Made by a program: the position numbers and the translations under genes
In this document: piece after piece, positions 13,075 to 25,787 of the stretch
How the letters are laid out: the number at the start of each line of letters is the position of its first letter
How positions within the stretch are numbered: the stretch's first letter is position 1
Notes under the pieces: generated by a model
Databases searched by the model: none
Told to the model about the DNA's origin: nothing
Seen by the model: the letters and a program-made list of their open reading frames with translations, nothing else
Source of the DNA: Loxodes magnus
Taxonomy: Eukaryota > Ciliophora > Karyorelictea > Loxodida > Loxodidae
Assembly: GCA_946699065.1 (NCBI GenBank)
Contig: CAMPDV010001036.1
Span: 85,050-149,049, forward strand
Reading direction: 5' to 3'
Length of the DNA: 64,000 nt

Positions 13075-13855
13075 ATGGCCCCGAAAAAGTAATCATCACT
13101 TATCTAGCCAAGCAAAGCTCAAAATTATTACTTAATCGATCTGGAATTTCTCTTAAGTGAGAATCAAAAGTTATAATATTCGGTTCAAGAGTTACAGAGA
13201 ATATTAGAGTCCTATAGGAAAGCATCACTAGTTCACATCAATAGCAATGAGATCAAATAGCAACTTAATCTTATTCCTTCAACTGAACAAATTAATTAGA
13301 TAATTTAAAGTGAATGAAGCAAAATTAGAGATTTTCCGATAAAACGATGTTTTTATCTTTAAAAATGTTTTTAACTTTTTCATGTTTCTTTAACTCACTT
13401 TGATATGAAAATTTATCGTTCTCACTAATTTATGAAAAGTTGGTAACTTAGATCATGCAAAATCAAAGAAAAAATCCGATGGGCATTGAAGTAAAAGTAC
13501 CATTGTAATTTACTTTCAGAAAAAGAAAAATCGCATTATGAGTCTTAAAAAATCGAACACATGATAAGAGATTGTTGGTAGATTAAAAAAAAATAAGAAT
13601 ATGAAAGCATAAATAATGATATAATTTAAATAAGTTGTGATGCAAGCAATATTCAGAAAAAATGATTGTAAATACACTTGGAATACTCCCTAAATTCAAG
13701 CAGCTGTAAGTAATTTCAACAGAAGTTGTTTAGGATTCGAAACAGAAGAGATACTGAGAAAGAAAAGATCCAGATTTGTCAAGAGGCATGATAACGAAGA
13801 AAGGAACAAATTTAAAGTAGAAGGTGAATTTTTTTTTAACTTAACAAACTTTTGA
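13075..13855 (+). pseudogene. Family K ORF, copy 2 (decayed)
   Basis: ATG at 13075 starts an 80-residue frame (TGA at 13315-13317) beginning MAPKKQ, with a Leu-heptad-like segment and 'SYRKASLVHINSNEIKQQLN', which parallels 'IYTKASISRVNQELKK' of the 21.4-kb copy. After an AT-rich gap of about 120 bp (an intron or a decayed part) frames resume near 13430 with 'RKNPMGIEVK', matching 'NKDPIAIEE' of the other copy. A last frame ends at TGA 13853-13855 and contains 'KYTWNTPQIQAAV' and a basic 'RKKRSRFVKR' stretch. The basic cluster would suit nucleic-acid binding, but function is unknown. TGAs and frame changes show it is not intact. Confidence 0.5.
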
Positions 13856-13869
13856 TTCGTGACAAAACT

Positions 13870-15720
13870 AATAATGATGAAGTCACGTTAATATTTTATT
13901 ATTATTATTAGTAAATTTAAATGATATTGCTTATAACTTGGTTGAGAGCAGGTTACTTAAATATTTTTGATATTTGCTTTTATTATGTTTTAATAAACCA
14001 AAATTTTTAAGATATCCTCAATATTCTACGTAACTCAATTATCTTTTTGGAATGATTTCAACTTGAAATTTTGATTTCTTTAGTAAACTATTTACTTTTT
14101 TTGATTTCAACTAGATTTCTAAATGTTGAGTCTTAAAATTTATGAATTAAAATTACTCACTTTTTATAAAGATGTTCTATAGAAAAAAGTATAAATTCTT
14201 GCAAAATAACATATTAAGCAATTAATCATATTTATGCTAATTTATATAACAAGAGCTAATATCTAAAATAGTCACCATTTTAGATATTTATTTAAATAAA
14301 AAATATTAATTATTTCTAATTACTAAGAAATTCCAATTTCAAATATTCCTTTACTAATTAATATTAAATTTTTTAAGTCATCTATATTTTAATAAACTAT
14401 AGCTAGAAATATAAGTTATATACAACTTTAAGTTTTAATGGATGCATATTTAACTCAGAATTATATAAGAATAATTAAATATTAATGGATTCTACAATCA
14501 TACAATCCTTCCCTTATTATATTTTTAACCTTAATAAAAGTATTTTTGCTATAAGTATTTTCCTTTATATTTCTTTATTTTAAATTTAGTTATTCTAATT
14601 ACATAAGCTCATTTTTTTGATTAGTAGTGAAACTATTTTTATTTTCTTATATCAAATATGCAATTTTCAAAATAATAAGACAGAAAATTTTAATTAAAAC
14701 TATTACATTTCATACTAAGTTAATGCAATTGATTATACTAAGTGAACTAATTCTTATTTTAAATTTGCTTTTATTTTATACTTGAGCATATAATTTTTTG
14801 GCTAAAAATTAAAGTTCCTATAAGGAATTAAGATATATGTGCAAATATTTTTTTAGTTAAAACTTAATCAAAAATCTCTTAATAATAATTTTAAAATTTA
14901 AGTTAAAAAAATTATTTTTTAAAAGTAGAAAAAATTAAATTTTTGTAAAATTATAAAATTTATTAGAAATATGATTTTTTAAAACAACAAGATTAAGAAT
15001 ATTATTATAAAAATTTATTAGTGGAGAAATATATTTTAAATTTCTGTATGAATTCTTAAATTTTATTTTTATTCAAAAATATATTTATTAACTATATAAG
15101 AATCTTTTCTGTCACTAGATATCTTGAAATTTCAATCGAAAAAATAATTCTAAAATTACCTTTACTATATTTGTTTTAAATATTCGTATAGAAAGTCCCA
15201 ATTTACTCTTTATGAATTTAATTAAATTTTAGCTAAATTAATTTTAAATTAATTTATGATAAAATAATAGCAAGATTAATTATTTATATTTTTATCTTAA
15301 ATAAAAATTTCTTTTTACTATATTCCAAGTACTTTTTTAAATAATTCTTTCTAAAATTTTATAATTAATATAAATACTTTTCATTAAAATTTCATTTTTC
15401 TATATGGAAATTGATTATCTTTTGCTTCCGATGCTATGTTTGCTCATAATTTTCTAATTTATTATAATATTCATATTTCTTTTTACATTTCATCTAAGAA
15501 TATTACTATTGAAAATTTTGAAAGTTAATGTTTTAAATTAAAATTTTTTTTGATTGAATTAACTTAAATTTAGGTTATCAAATATAAAATTCATTTAATT
15601 TAACTAAATTATCAGAATTTCAAACTTCTTAAAATCTATTTTTCAATATTACTTGAGATAATGTTATAAGTATAATTTTAAGGTAAATATTTACTATTAT
15701 ATACATTTTATATTTCTAAA
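13870..15720. other. AT-rich spacer
   Basis: No coding island, RNA gene or repeat recognised. Confidence 0.45.
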
Positions 15721-15729
15721 AATTAAAAA

Positions 15730-16790
15730 TTATAGAAATCTAATTATGTCCGTATTAAATAGCAAGATACTTTAACTAAATTAAAATTTCTTTATAAATC
15801 CATATACACTTTTCTGGATTTTTATCTGCAGTTTTTCCTTCAATTCCAGTGTTATGGACATTCTTGTTTTATCTTAGTAAGAGGGTTTATATTTCCATTT
15901 TATATGAGATACTCTAAATTTTTCCAGTTAGAATTAGAACTAAATCTTTGTTTACTGATATTTAGTCATAAGCTAGCAAATAAACTGAACTGATCATTTT
16001 TTAGAAGGTTTCAAGTTATAAACCTTCAAACTGCTGTTAGTTATGTTTAGCAAATTAGAATATAAAATATTTACTAAGTTTTGTGGCATAAAAGCCAAAT
16101 CAGTATTTTTTGCTTGAATGTACCAAATTTAAGCTTATAATTTGGTAGTAATTCCATTGCAGTTACCATTTTAATGAGTGTCTTACTAAGTGTAAGCTAG
16201 ATATATTTTCAAGTGCTTTAAAATTTTTGCATAATAGCTAATAAATCTTAATATCCTCACTATTAACTAAAGATTCTAATTTAGTTACTAATCCAGTGTC
16301 TTTTTATGTATAATACTGCATTTCATTAAATATTAGTTTCTTTTTTATTTAGACTTTCTTATTTAATTGTTGCTTGATAAGAATAAATCTTCTTCTTTTA
16401 TCCCTCTCTAGTCTATTAAGATAAAACTCTTGACTAATTTATTTAATTTATTACTTATATTCACCTTAAGCAGTTCTTTGAAGTTCTAGTCTCTAATAAT
16501 TTATTATATTTATCCATCCTTAATGATCTTTATTCAAAAGTAGTTTAAATGATAACTTACTTGGATATTATCGTTTAAATTTGGATATTACGCTAATGCT
16601 ACTTTTATCTATCTAATTTTAGTATATTGATTATGAAGATGAAAGAGCTAATCTCTTAATATCTAATCTTATTGCTAATTTTATTTTTTCCTTCTATGCT
16701 AACTATATGGCTTAAGGGGTACTAATAATTTGCTCTAATTTGCTACTTATTAAAGCTAAAATTTTATAAATTGCTTTATAAAATTAAATA
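15730..16790 (-). pseudogene. Coiled-coil protein gene, unrecognised
   Basis: Minus strand, read from about 16790. One TGA-free frame of about 230 codons ends at TGA 16100-16102. It contains an ordinary mix of residues, a Glu/Arg/Lys/Leu-rich coil ('FYLNRLERDKRRRFILIKQQ') and 'LVTKLESLVNSEDIKIYQLL'. After the stop, frames with protein-like composition continue to about 15730 ('FMPQNLVNILYSNLLNITN', 'NTGIEGKTADKNPEKCIW'), so the original gene was longer and is now broken. No start codon was identified; the 5' end merges into AT-rich DNA. No domain recognised. Confidence 0.5.
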
Positions 16791-16799
16791 AAATAAAAC

Positions 16800-17860
16800 T
16801 TTAAAAGCAAAGTGATTGTAATGAAAAGTCTAGGAAGCAATGGAAGTTTGACTTCTAGTAGGTTATAATTGAAATTTGCTTTATGAAGAAGACTGAGTTT
16901 AAATAGAAGAATAGGAAAGAAAGTTATCAACAATTTGGAAGCAGCAAGAAAGATTCCATAAGCAATAATACAATTAAATTAATTTAAAACAGCGATAATC
17001 TTATTAAAGGAGGAATTATGATAATCTATAACATTATTATTAAAAATTGTGACTTAATTTTAAACTTTATTTATGTAAATAACTTTTATTGATTAGCACG
17101 ATTAAGGAAGATATTTCCGATAACTTATTTAATGCAATTTATTTTTTTAGTATATATAATTTAAAAAATGAATTTAACATAATTTTGACTACTTAAAAAT
17201 AATGATCTGTTTAGATTGAGATATTTATTGACATATAATATTTATTTCTTGCAATATCTTTATTTATTAACAGATTAAACAATATTTAAGCATTTTATTA
17301 AAATATTTAAAATTTAATCACTTTTTGTATTAAGAAACTTATTTGAAAGTAGTAGCAGAACTTTTCCTATAATTTTTAGGTTAAGAATTTTTATATAAAA
17401 ATAGCTAAAAATGTATTACGAGAGATTAAAACTTACAAAAAATTAAGATATGTATAATTTAGAAAAAAGGCTTGTAAAATTTTAATTATAAATAGAAAAT
17501 TTCTATTTTTAAATTAAACTATAATGAAATAAATAAAAAGTATCTTAATTATTTTGTTATTTAATCAAATATTGAAGCTATTAGTACTAATAGGTATTAC
17601 TATAAAGATAAAAGATTGCTACTTATTTTATAGAAAATATTAAAAATTAATCAATTAGTCATTAAAAATCTTTAATTAAATCTTAAATATTTTCAGAATA
17701 AAAGACAGGTAAATAACTAAAATAAAAAATAAATGATAATATAAATAGTACAATCAAAATAGGAAAATAAATAAAGAATCTAAAGATTTAAAAGAAAACA
17801 GTAATCTATTAATATATTGAGATAATTTAGACAAAATCAAATAATAGATTTATATATATT
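16800..17860. other. AT-rich spacer
   Basis: 16800-17030 is slightly GC-richer but no convincing frame was found; the remainder is AT-rich. Confidence 0.4.
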
Positions 17861-17984
17861 TTTGAATTAATTGTTGTAATTTTAAAGAGCTAAATTAAGA
17901 ACTACAAATTATACTTTATATTTTGAATATTTTTAAATTACTAAAAAGAATAGCAAAAATAAAATTAAGTAAGAATTAAAAGAA

Positions 17985-18326
17985 ATGCTAGCTTCTGAAA
18001 TGAGCAGAAACTAAAAAGAGCTATTAAAATTATTTGACTTTATTGATTTCTTTAAGAGACATAAACATTTTCGAGTGTCTGGGAAGTTACGATAATAGAA
18101 ATATAAGCGAATGTTTGTATTAGTGGAAAAATTAAGTTCAGTAAAATTTAAAATAATAATAGTAATCTAATTTAAAAAGTAATTTTAAATAACTAAAATG
18201 AAAAATAAACTTAAGAAAAATTAAAAAAATGGACTTTATAAATTACTACAATAACAAATTAGAAGATAATAGTTTCCCAGAAACTTCAAAGAAATAAAAA
18301 GATTTAAAAGGCTTAAGTTACCATGA
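17985..18326 (+). CDS. Basic 113-residue ORF, unrecognised
   Basis: ATG 17985 to TGA 18324-18326, 114 codons, with TAA/TAG as Gln. It begins MLASEMSRNQKELLKLFDF and continues with a His/Arg/Lys-rich stretch ('FKRHKHFRVSGKLRQQ'), then a Lys/Gln-rich coil. The same frame is open upstream to about 17900, so this ATG may be internal. Strongly basic; nucleic-acid binding is possible but unsupported. It stands alone in AT-rich DNA. Confidence 0.4.
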
Positions 18327-18329
18327 GAT

Positions 18330-19750
18330 TTATTTATATTTTAGAATAAAAATAAAAAAATTTACAAGGAGTACTGATAAAAAAAGATTATTTAGTAAGA
18401 TGTTTATATATAATCAGAACACACAAACGAATATTTTAACCAAAAATATAAAATAAAACTATTTATAAGTAAAAATATTTAATGCCTATGAATAAGAATA
18501 TCTATTTGTAAATAATTAAGATTATTATTCAAAATTTAAAAAAATTGAATTTTAATAAAAAGAAAAAGAAAATTTAGTAGTATTAGTGATAAAATATCTC
18601 TTTGATTAAAAATAAATAAACATATTAATTTTAAAATTTTTTAAGTTTATTTACTTCATATTTTTATAAAATAATTGAAAACGTTTGAAATATTAAATTC
18701 TGTAAAAAATTACTAGTCTATTTAGTTAATATTATTTATATTAATAATGTTAAAAAGTTATAAAAATTAATTTAAAAATTATAAAATTAATCAAAACACT
18801 TTATAATGAATATAAAAATTAAAGATTACTGCAATTAAATTAATAAATAATAAATACCGTTCTGCAATAATTAAAAATAATTTCAAAAATTAAACGCTAA
18901 ATTTTTACTTTGCAAATTAATTTTCTAAATATTTAAATTTTATAATTTATTGTTTTTTATCTTTCATTTCTTTTTTAAAGTTTATTAAAGCTTAAATAAT
19001 TTTAAATTAGTAATTCTGTTTTTTATTTAATTTTTATATTTACAAAAAAACTATTTTAAAGCATTTTAATTTTACTATTTTTTTAGGACAAATTTTCTGA
19101 TTTTCAGTTTTTTAATTTATAAAATCATAATTTTTGAAATTTTTGAAATTATTTTCGAAATTTTTAAGTTTTTGTAATTTTAATATTTTTAACTTACGCT
19201 AGCTTAAATAAAATGAATATTGTTTTTTCATGAATCATTTTATATATTTATATTACTTTTTAAGAATGAAAAGATATATCTTAATTTATATAGTTATTTA
19301 ATTTATATTTACTGATTTGAATTTATTTACATTAATACTTGAGATATATAAAAAATGAATAAATTCTAAATCTAAATGTTCCTTTTAAACTAAAAGTTAA
19401 AATATTAAATCTATTTAATTTATTAAGCAATGCTTATATTCCAATATAATTTTATTTTATATTTATCTAATTAAAATTTATTTAATAATAAGTTAATATT
19501 TTTTAATAAGTTATCTACAAAATGCAATATTTTCATTTTAAATTAAGTTAGTTTTTTGTTTCATTTTGATGTTTATATTTTTAAATAATGAAAAAGATAA
19601 TTACGATTATAAATTTAAAAAGTAACAAATTTATAATTATAGCTAATATTTTAAAAATATAAATGATTTTTATTTCTTTAATAAAATATAAAAATAATAA
19701 TTTTATTTTACAATTAATTTAGCATTAAACTTAAATAGTTAAATAATAAA
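18330..19750. other. AT-rich spacer
   Basis: Nothing recognised; extremely AT-rich. Confidence 0.45.
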
Positions 19751-19753
19751 TTA

Positions 19754-19882
19754 TCAATTTTAATTAGATATTAATTTGTATTTATTCCTATAAAATTCTT
19801 CGATACCTTTATTTCTGTATTTATTCTTTACTCTTTCTTTATAAGCATCATGATTTTTATTTATATCTTATTTACTTTTCAT
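19754..19882 (-). CDS. Small basic ORF (42 residues)
   Basis: Minus-strand ATG at 19882 to TGA at 19754-19756, 43 codons. It begins MKSKQDINKNHDAYKE and is rich in Lys, Asn and Tyr. Composition is more gene-like than its flanks, but it is short and could be chance or a relic exon. Confidence 0.22.
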
Positions 19883-20356
19883 GTGCTAATACTAAATTTT
19901 ATTTAAGAAATAAAATTTTTTAAGGATATAACAATTAAATTTTTGATTTATTTTTTAATGTTTTCTTTACATTAATCCTATTGAAGCATTTTTAGGTACA
20001 ATTTAAAATTTTGAGTTCGTTCACAAAATATTTATAAATTAATTTAACATAATTTCTTTTTCTGGTATATAGCTTAACTGTTTTTTTAATTTTTTTATTT
20101 AAATACTAAAGTATTAGATAAAACTTAATAAATTTAAAATATTTTAAAAATATAATTAGCATTTATTTTGGCTTTAAGTAAAAGATATAAAATTTACAGA
20201 ATTAGCTATTTTTTTATCTCCAAATATAATATAAATTTTAAGAATTAGAAATTAAAATTATGATATTAAGACTTCTTCTATTAAACATATAACTTCATTT
20301 ATTTAAGTTTTAAAATTTCATATTGAGCTAAAGTGGGCCTTAGAATATCTTTATAT

Positions 20357-20566
20357 ATGGAAAAATTTAGAAAATAATTCTTCTGTTGCATTCGATCCAA
20401 GTTGGAGGAGTAGTTAACTCTCAATAATGTTAAAACTTACTACCGGAAGAAGTTGGATCTCTCAGAAGATAATTTAATTAGAACATAAGGAACATTTTTA
20501 AATCTCGGATTGTATTTGTGGACTGAAAATCACATAAAAATCCTAATAAATTGTTTTTTAAGTTGA
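20357..20566 (+). CDS. 69-residue ORF in a GC-richer island
   Basis: ATG 20357 to TGA 20564-20566, exactly 70 codons. The island about 20330-20540 is clearly GC-richer than its surroundings. The peptide begins MEKFRKQFFCCIRSKLEEQ and includes 'YYRKKLDLSEDNLIRTQG'. The frame is also open about ten codons upstream. It could be an exon of a split gene or a relic; no family recognised. Confidence 0.4.
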
Positions 20567-21375
20567 ACTTAAACTTTTTGCTGACTTTAATTTTAAATTG
20601 GTAAAGTTTAAATTCCTTAATAATTTTAAAAATATTAAGTAGCATTACAAAGATAAGAAGTAAAAATTTACAAATGTAAAAGTTTACAAATTAAAACAAT
20701 TTTAAAATCAAGAAACGAAAAAAGGAATAAAATTCTCTTAATTGAATAATATTTAAAAAAACGTAAAGTTAAAAGAAAAGATAAAATTTTGAAAATTAAA
20801 AAATTAAAAAAGGTAAAAATATTATAATTGCAAGTAATTTAGTTTTAATTACAATATATTGTTGAAAAAATCGACTTCATAAGTAAATATATTCTTTTAT
20901 AAAGTTGTAAAAAATATATCTCAAAGATAGAAAATAAGTCTATTTGATGAACATAAAAAATTTACTAACTTATTATAAGATATCGTAAATATGATTTTAA
21001 AAAGATTCAAAAGAAAAATATTTTAATTTAAAAAACAAAAAACATAAATTTTTTAAATAAAATTTATTTAATAAAAAAACCAAATCAATTCAAAGTAAAA
21101 AAACTCTAAAATAATCCATAATTTTTAATTTTAAATATCTCAAAACTAAGTGAAATATCTCTTTTCTTTCTTTTAATAATTTTTAAGATTCAAGATTAAT
21201 TTCAGCTAAAAGTTTAGAAGTTTCTTAAAAAATTAAGAAAGTATTAACGATTTTATAATTACAAATTCTTCATTTATCCTATATTTATTTTTATTAGAAT
21301 ATATTGTTTAAATAATTATAATTATTAATTTTTGCTACTAAAAATTAATTTTAAAAGTATATCAACTAATTTAGA

Positions 21376-22150
21376 TTGCTCATTGAAATTTATTTCCTTG
21401 AAGAAAATAAAAAAAGTTAGCAAAAATTCAAAGACTTAAATTAACGAATCAATTCTCTAACCTATGCTATACAACAAATATTAAATGAAAATAAATAATT
21501 AAAAACTGAAATTTATACTAAGGCTTCAATATCGCGAGTTAATTAAGAACTGAAAAAAGAGCAAAGAATAGAAAAAATTAATGAACTAAGCAGCTATGTA
21601 TAACTCATTTCCCATCACTGTCCTAATAAAGATCCTATAGCAATTGAAGAACATAATGCAAAAACTCTTTCAAAACAAATAAAGTTCTAAAAATTTCAAA
21701 ACGTCAAAAAATGTCTAAAAATAGATTGTGACTCAAAGCTTGTAGAACAAGACGTTTATACTGTTAGAATATTGGGCATATTTTTAGAAGAAGCAATAAT
21801 TAAATACCTAAAAGATATGAAATAATATAACTAAAACATATTGCTCTCCAGAAGGAAAGATCTAAAAGAAAAATATACACAGTGGAGATTAATTACTATT
21901 AGATAGTAAATGCTAAAAAAAGAAAAAAAATGTTTGTGCTAAAATGAGATTGAGGCAAGATGTCTGTGATAAGAATGCTAAAATCGTGCAAGCTGTTACG
22001 CAACAGAAGAAGTGAACTCTAAAGAAAACTGCAATTATTCTATGATTGCATGAAACAATCCTATCATCTCATAAAACAACTTATAAACATATCAGTGCTA
22101 AACCTAATAATAGAAATATCACTTTAATTATCTTAACCAAAATTATTTTT
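21376..22150 (+). pseudogene. Family K ORF, copy 3 (longest)
   Basis: The frame from 21376, just after an intron-like 3' end (aactaatttag), runs 197 codons to TGA 21967-21969. N-terminal coiled coil, then 'CPNKDPIAIEEHNAK', 'KKCLKIDCDSKLVEQDVY' and 'KKCLCQNEIEARC'. Reading on through the TGA gives 'QECQNRASC' and later 'ENCNYSMIA'. Cysteine spacing and CQNR resemble the CXC (pre-SET) domain of Enhancer-of-zeste proteins, which carries CQNRFxGC; this is suggestive only. Two TGAs break the Cys-rich part. Residues 1-150 align with copy 2. Confidence 0.5.
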
Positions 22151-22159
22151 ATTTAAATT

Positions 22160-23590
22160 TTTATTATTTTCTTTGACAATTTATAACTTTTATATTGATA
22201 GATATACACCTTAACTAATTAATATTTAAAATTATATTAATTCGATCTAATTATTAGAATTTCATTCTCGCTATTTTAAACTTTATTATTTTCACATGCA
22301 GATATTAAATTTAAATAAGATATACACTTTTATTAATTTTAACTCAAAAATATTTTTTTAGTTAAATATAAAATTATTATATAAGTTTTTATCAAATTGG
22401 CTATAAATTATTTATTATCTTACTTACTTTTTGTTTTTATTAATTATTTATTCTACTAATTTGTAATTTTATATTAATATTATAAAAATTTGAAACATCT
22501 TTAAGTATGATTTTTTTCAATAAAGCAACTTTATATTTCTAGATAGTAATATTTATAGATTTTTCTAATTTTTATGCGAAATCATCTAGTAATTTAAAAA
22601 GTTTCAAAATCATTAAAAATAGTGAAAGCACTTGAACATTTCAAACAATGTATAAAAATTAAATGTATTTGCATAGCTTATCTTATAATTTAAAGATTCT
22701 TAACGAACATTAAATATAAATTTTATTAGAAGAAATATTGATTTTTACTTCTTTTTGATACTTTACATTAAAAGAAGATGAAAATACTTCTTAAATGTTG
22801 TGAAAATAAAAATAAATTATTAAAATTTAAATTACTTTTAAACTTAAACTTATTTCCAAACTTTATAATTTTCAATTAAAATACTTTGATTTAAATATTC
22901 ATTTATATTTAAAATTTCTTTTAGATATTTTAGAAAATTTTCAGTAATTTATTTAGTGTAGTTTAGAGTTATTCATTTCTAACTACTTTTTTAAATAGCA
23001 AAAATATAGATCTAAGAATCAATTTTTTGCTAAATCTTAATTTTTTCTAAAATTTCTTTGATATTATAGAGTATTCTATGCTTTCTTTGCTTAAGTGCTC
23101 TTAAAGATAGTTAAATATAATAAATTAAAGGAAGTAACATTAATTTATTGAATTTTTACAGAAAAATAGTTAAAAGATTAAAATATTTTATTATTATTGA
23201 TATATTCTTATAATTTTAATATTTATAATGTAATATCTTATAATCTTTAAAATATAAGTTATCATCATTAGAATATTATCTTTATAACCTTTATTTTCTA
23301 ATAGGAATTAATAAGATAAAGAAAAATTTAAATAAGTTATTGATGATATTTAAAAAATTAAATAATCAATAATTACTTTATAAAGATGCAACATTCTTAA
23401 TGAGATATAAAACAAAATGCTAAATAATAATAAATAAGCGTTGCAATTAATCTCTTAAAATATATTAAATATTTATTTATTTCTTAATTTAATATTATAT
23501 ATAAAAAGGATTATTATTTTTATTTAATGTTATCAAATTAATTATTTTCATTATTACTGTTATCTTTTTAAACCTTATTACTCTATATAA
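22160..23590. other. AT-rich spacer
   Basis: Nothing recognised. Confidence 0.45.
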
Positions 23591-23598
23591 TTCAAAAT

Positions 23599-23811
23599 AT
23601 GGATGGTGAGTCTTAAGCTAGTCTCTAGCTTGAGACTCGATATCAGAAAAGCGAGTCTTATTCTGTAGTCCACGCCTCAGAATAGAGAGAAGAAGTTTTC
23701 ACATTTGTGAATTAAAACAAGGAGAAAAGAGTATCAAGACTATTTTATTAAAACATTAATCCGTGGATAGTCTATAATGGCAGACCCACGTTAATTAATT
23801 AATTTTTTATT
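23599..23811 (+). CDS. GC-rich coding island (exon-like)
   Basis: ATG 23599 opens a frame MDGESQASLQLETRYQKS..., continuing 'SVVHASEQREEVFTF' and 'NPWIVYNGRPT' to about 23811, where composition drops abruptly to AT-rich (ttaattaattaattttttatt). The residue mix with Gly, Pro, Asp, Glu, Trp and His marks real coding ancestry. No stop lies at the edge, so it looks like a 5' exon or a segment interrupted by an AT-rich insertion. A 14-bp hairpin lies inside it. A similar island follows at 24499. Protein unknown. Confidence 0.5.
23608..23638. repeat. 14-bp inverted repeat (hairpin)
   Basis: gagtcttaagctag - tct - ctagcttgagactc: 14-bp stem with one T/G mismatch and a 3-nt loop. It lies inside the coding island at 23599. 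Confidence 0.7.
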
Positions 23812-23814
23812 TAT

Positions 23815-24490
23815 AACGTAAAATTTCCACGAAAAAATAATATAATGCAATTGTTGTTTAATTATAACTAGAAATATTTAAAAACTGTTATTATAATTAT
23901 CAACATTTTAAATTTTAGATTTATATATTTTATTGTTTTAAATATTTTATCTTATATTTAACAAAAGTAATAAATTAGTATTTTTAATGGTAAATAGAAA
24001 ATTATTTATTAAAGCTTTATGAAATTTAATTTATAGCATAATATTATTAATAATATTCAAATATATGCTTTTTTAAATTACTTAACTTTCTAAATAAGTA
24101 CTATTATTACAAAGATTATGCAGTAGCATAAATTTTATAAAATTAAATCCAATAGAAAACAGTTTAAATATAAACATTATATTTTATTAAATACAACTAA
24201 TTATAAATTAGAAAACAGATTTATGATCTTTAATAAATTTAAAAATGAAAAATATAAATTATTTAGGCTAATATCAACAAAATTTATCATATTAAAGTAA
24301 CTTTTTTTGTATCTCTCATATGAATGCAGATAAGAAATCTATTATTTATAATTTTTTATGTTTAATTTTTTAAGTTTTAAAATTATGTAATTTTTAATTC
24401 TAATTTTATAAAATTAATTTGTAATTGATTAAAAAAATTTAGAAAATCTCTCTTTTCTAACAGTAAATTTATTTATTTTAACATATAATT
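23815..24490. other. AT-rich DNA between two coding islands
   Basis: Extremely AT-rich and free of recognisable features. It separates two GC-richer coding islands on the same strand and could be a long intron or an internal eliminated sequence; neither is shown. Confidence 0.35.
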
Positions 24491-24498
24491 AAAAGAAA

Positions 24499-24804
24499 GA
24501 CAGGAGTAAAATTTTGAACTGTTAATTATACCTCCGATCCTTAGGAAGAATCTTAATTAGATCTAATATCTTGAAGGAAACGCATCTGGAAATTATTAAG
24601 TTTTAAAAGGAGCTTGAAATCTATGATTATAGATTATGCATTCAATACACATGGTGGTCTCTGTTTGCAGAAATGATCAGCAGAATATTCCCGTTATATC
24701 AGTAAAAAGGTTGTTAAGTGTATTACTCAAGGCGAAAGTTAGACTGTCCTTAATCTCTAAAAGTTAATAATAAATTAATTTAAATAAAATATTAAAAACT
24801 ATGA
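24499..24804 (+). CDS. GC-richer coding island ending in TGA
   Basis: A frame about 100 codons long ends at TGA 24802-24804. It contains 'KETHLEIIKFQKELEIYDYR', 'YTWWSLFAEMISRIFP' and 'YYSRRKLDCPQSL'. Composition is gene-like, with two adjacent Trp and several Cys. No ATG lies near the 5' edge (about 24490), consistent with a 3' exon. It may belong with 23599-23811, same strand, about 690 bp upstream. Protein unknown. Confidence 0.45.
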
Positions 24805-24819
24805 AAAATTAGTTGGATA

Positions 24820-25780
24820 ACTTAAATTGCTTCGTCTGATTAATTGCTCTAATTTTTTAAAATTTTGCTTATTTATTTGTAATAGGTTAAGTTATTGCTT
24901 TTAAAAATTATTTAACTCCTTCTAATGAAATTTCATATTTAATTTTATAAATCGCTATTTCAAATTTTGAAAAAGTGAAAAGTATATATTAATTTTCTTT
25001 TGTAACTATTATTAGAAATTTCCTATCAAAAATATATAAAATTTTAATTTTAGGAATTTTCTTTTCAATTACTTCTTCTTTTTATTTTTTCAGCAATAGT
25101 TTTATATTTGTATATTTTTATAGTTTTCAAATTGTTATAAACATATTTATCTTGATTCAGTTAACTTTATAAAAAATATTATTTTGGTTCTATCACATCT
25201 AGGATTGATAATTATTAAAGTCTACATTATTTATTTTTTAATCTTTTATGATTTGCTTTTTTTAAGAAAGTATATTAACGACTAACTAACTATCAATAAT
25301 TTAATATGAATTACTACAGTAATTATTTTTATGTAATTCTTATAAAATGTACTAAATTTATTTTAAGTAGCTTATTTAAAGTCTATTTGTATATAAAAAA
25401 GTATTTTTGTTAATCTAAATTTTATTACAAAACTATTCATTTCATTTATTTTTCTAAATTTTATTATAAGAAGTAATAAATCCTTTATATTAAAAAAACA
25501 TTTTTACTATTTTAATTATTATTTATTTTGCTTTATAAACACAAAACCTTTCTTCTTACCTAAGAAAAAATTGTAGCTAGTTTTTATTTCAAATTATTAA
25601 AATTAGAGTATTAAAAATTATAGTTATTATTGTTAGATTTTTATAATATAAAGAAGCTATTTTATAATGTTGTTTATTATTAGAAAAATTTACTATTTTC
25701 TTAAATTTATAATTTTAAAATTTTAAAATTTCTATATTCATGCTTAGAGATATATTAATTAGTATAATAGTAAAGGAAAT
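24820..25780. other. AT-rich spacer
   Basis: Nothing recognised. Confidence 0.45.
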
Positions 25781-25787
25781 ATTTTGC

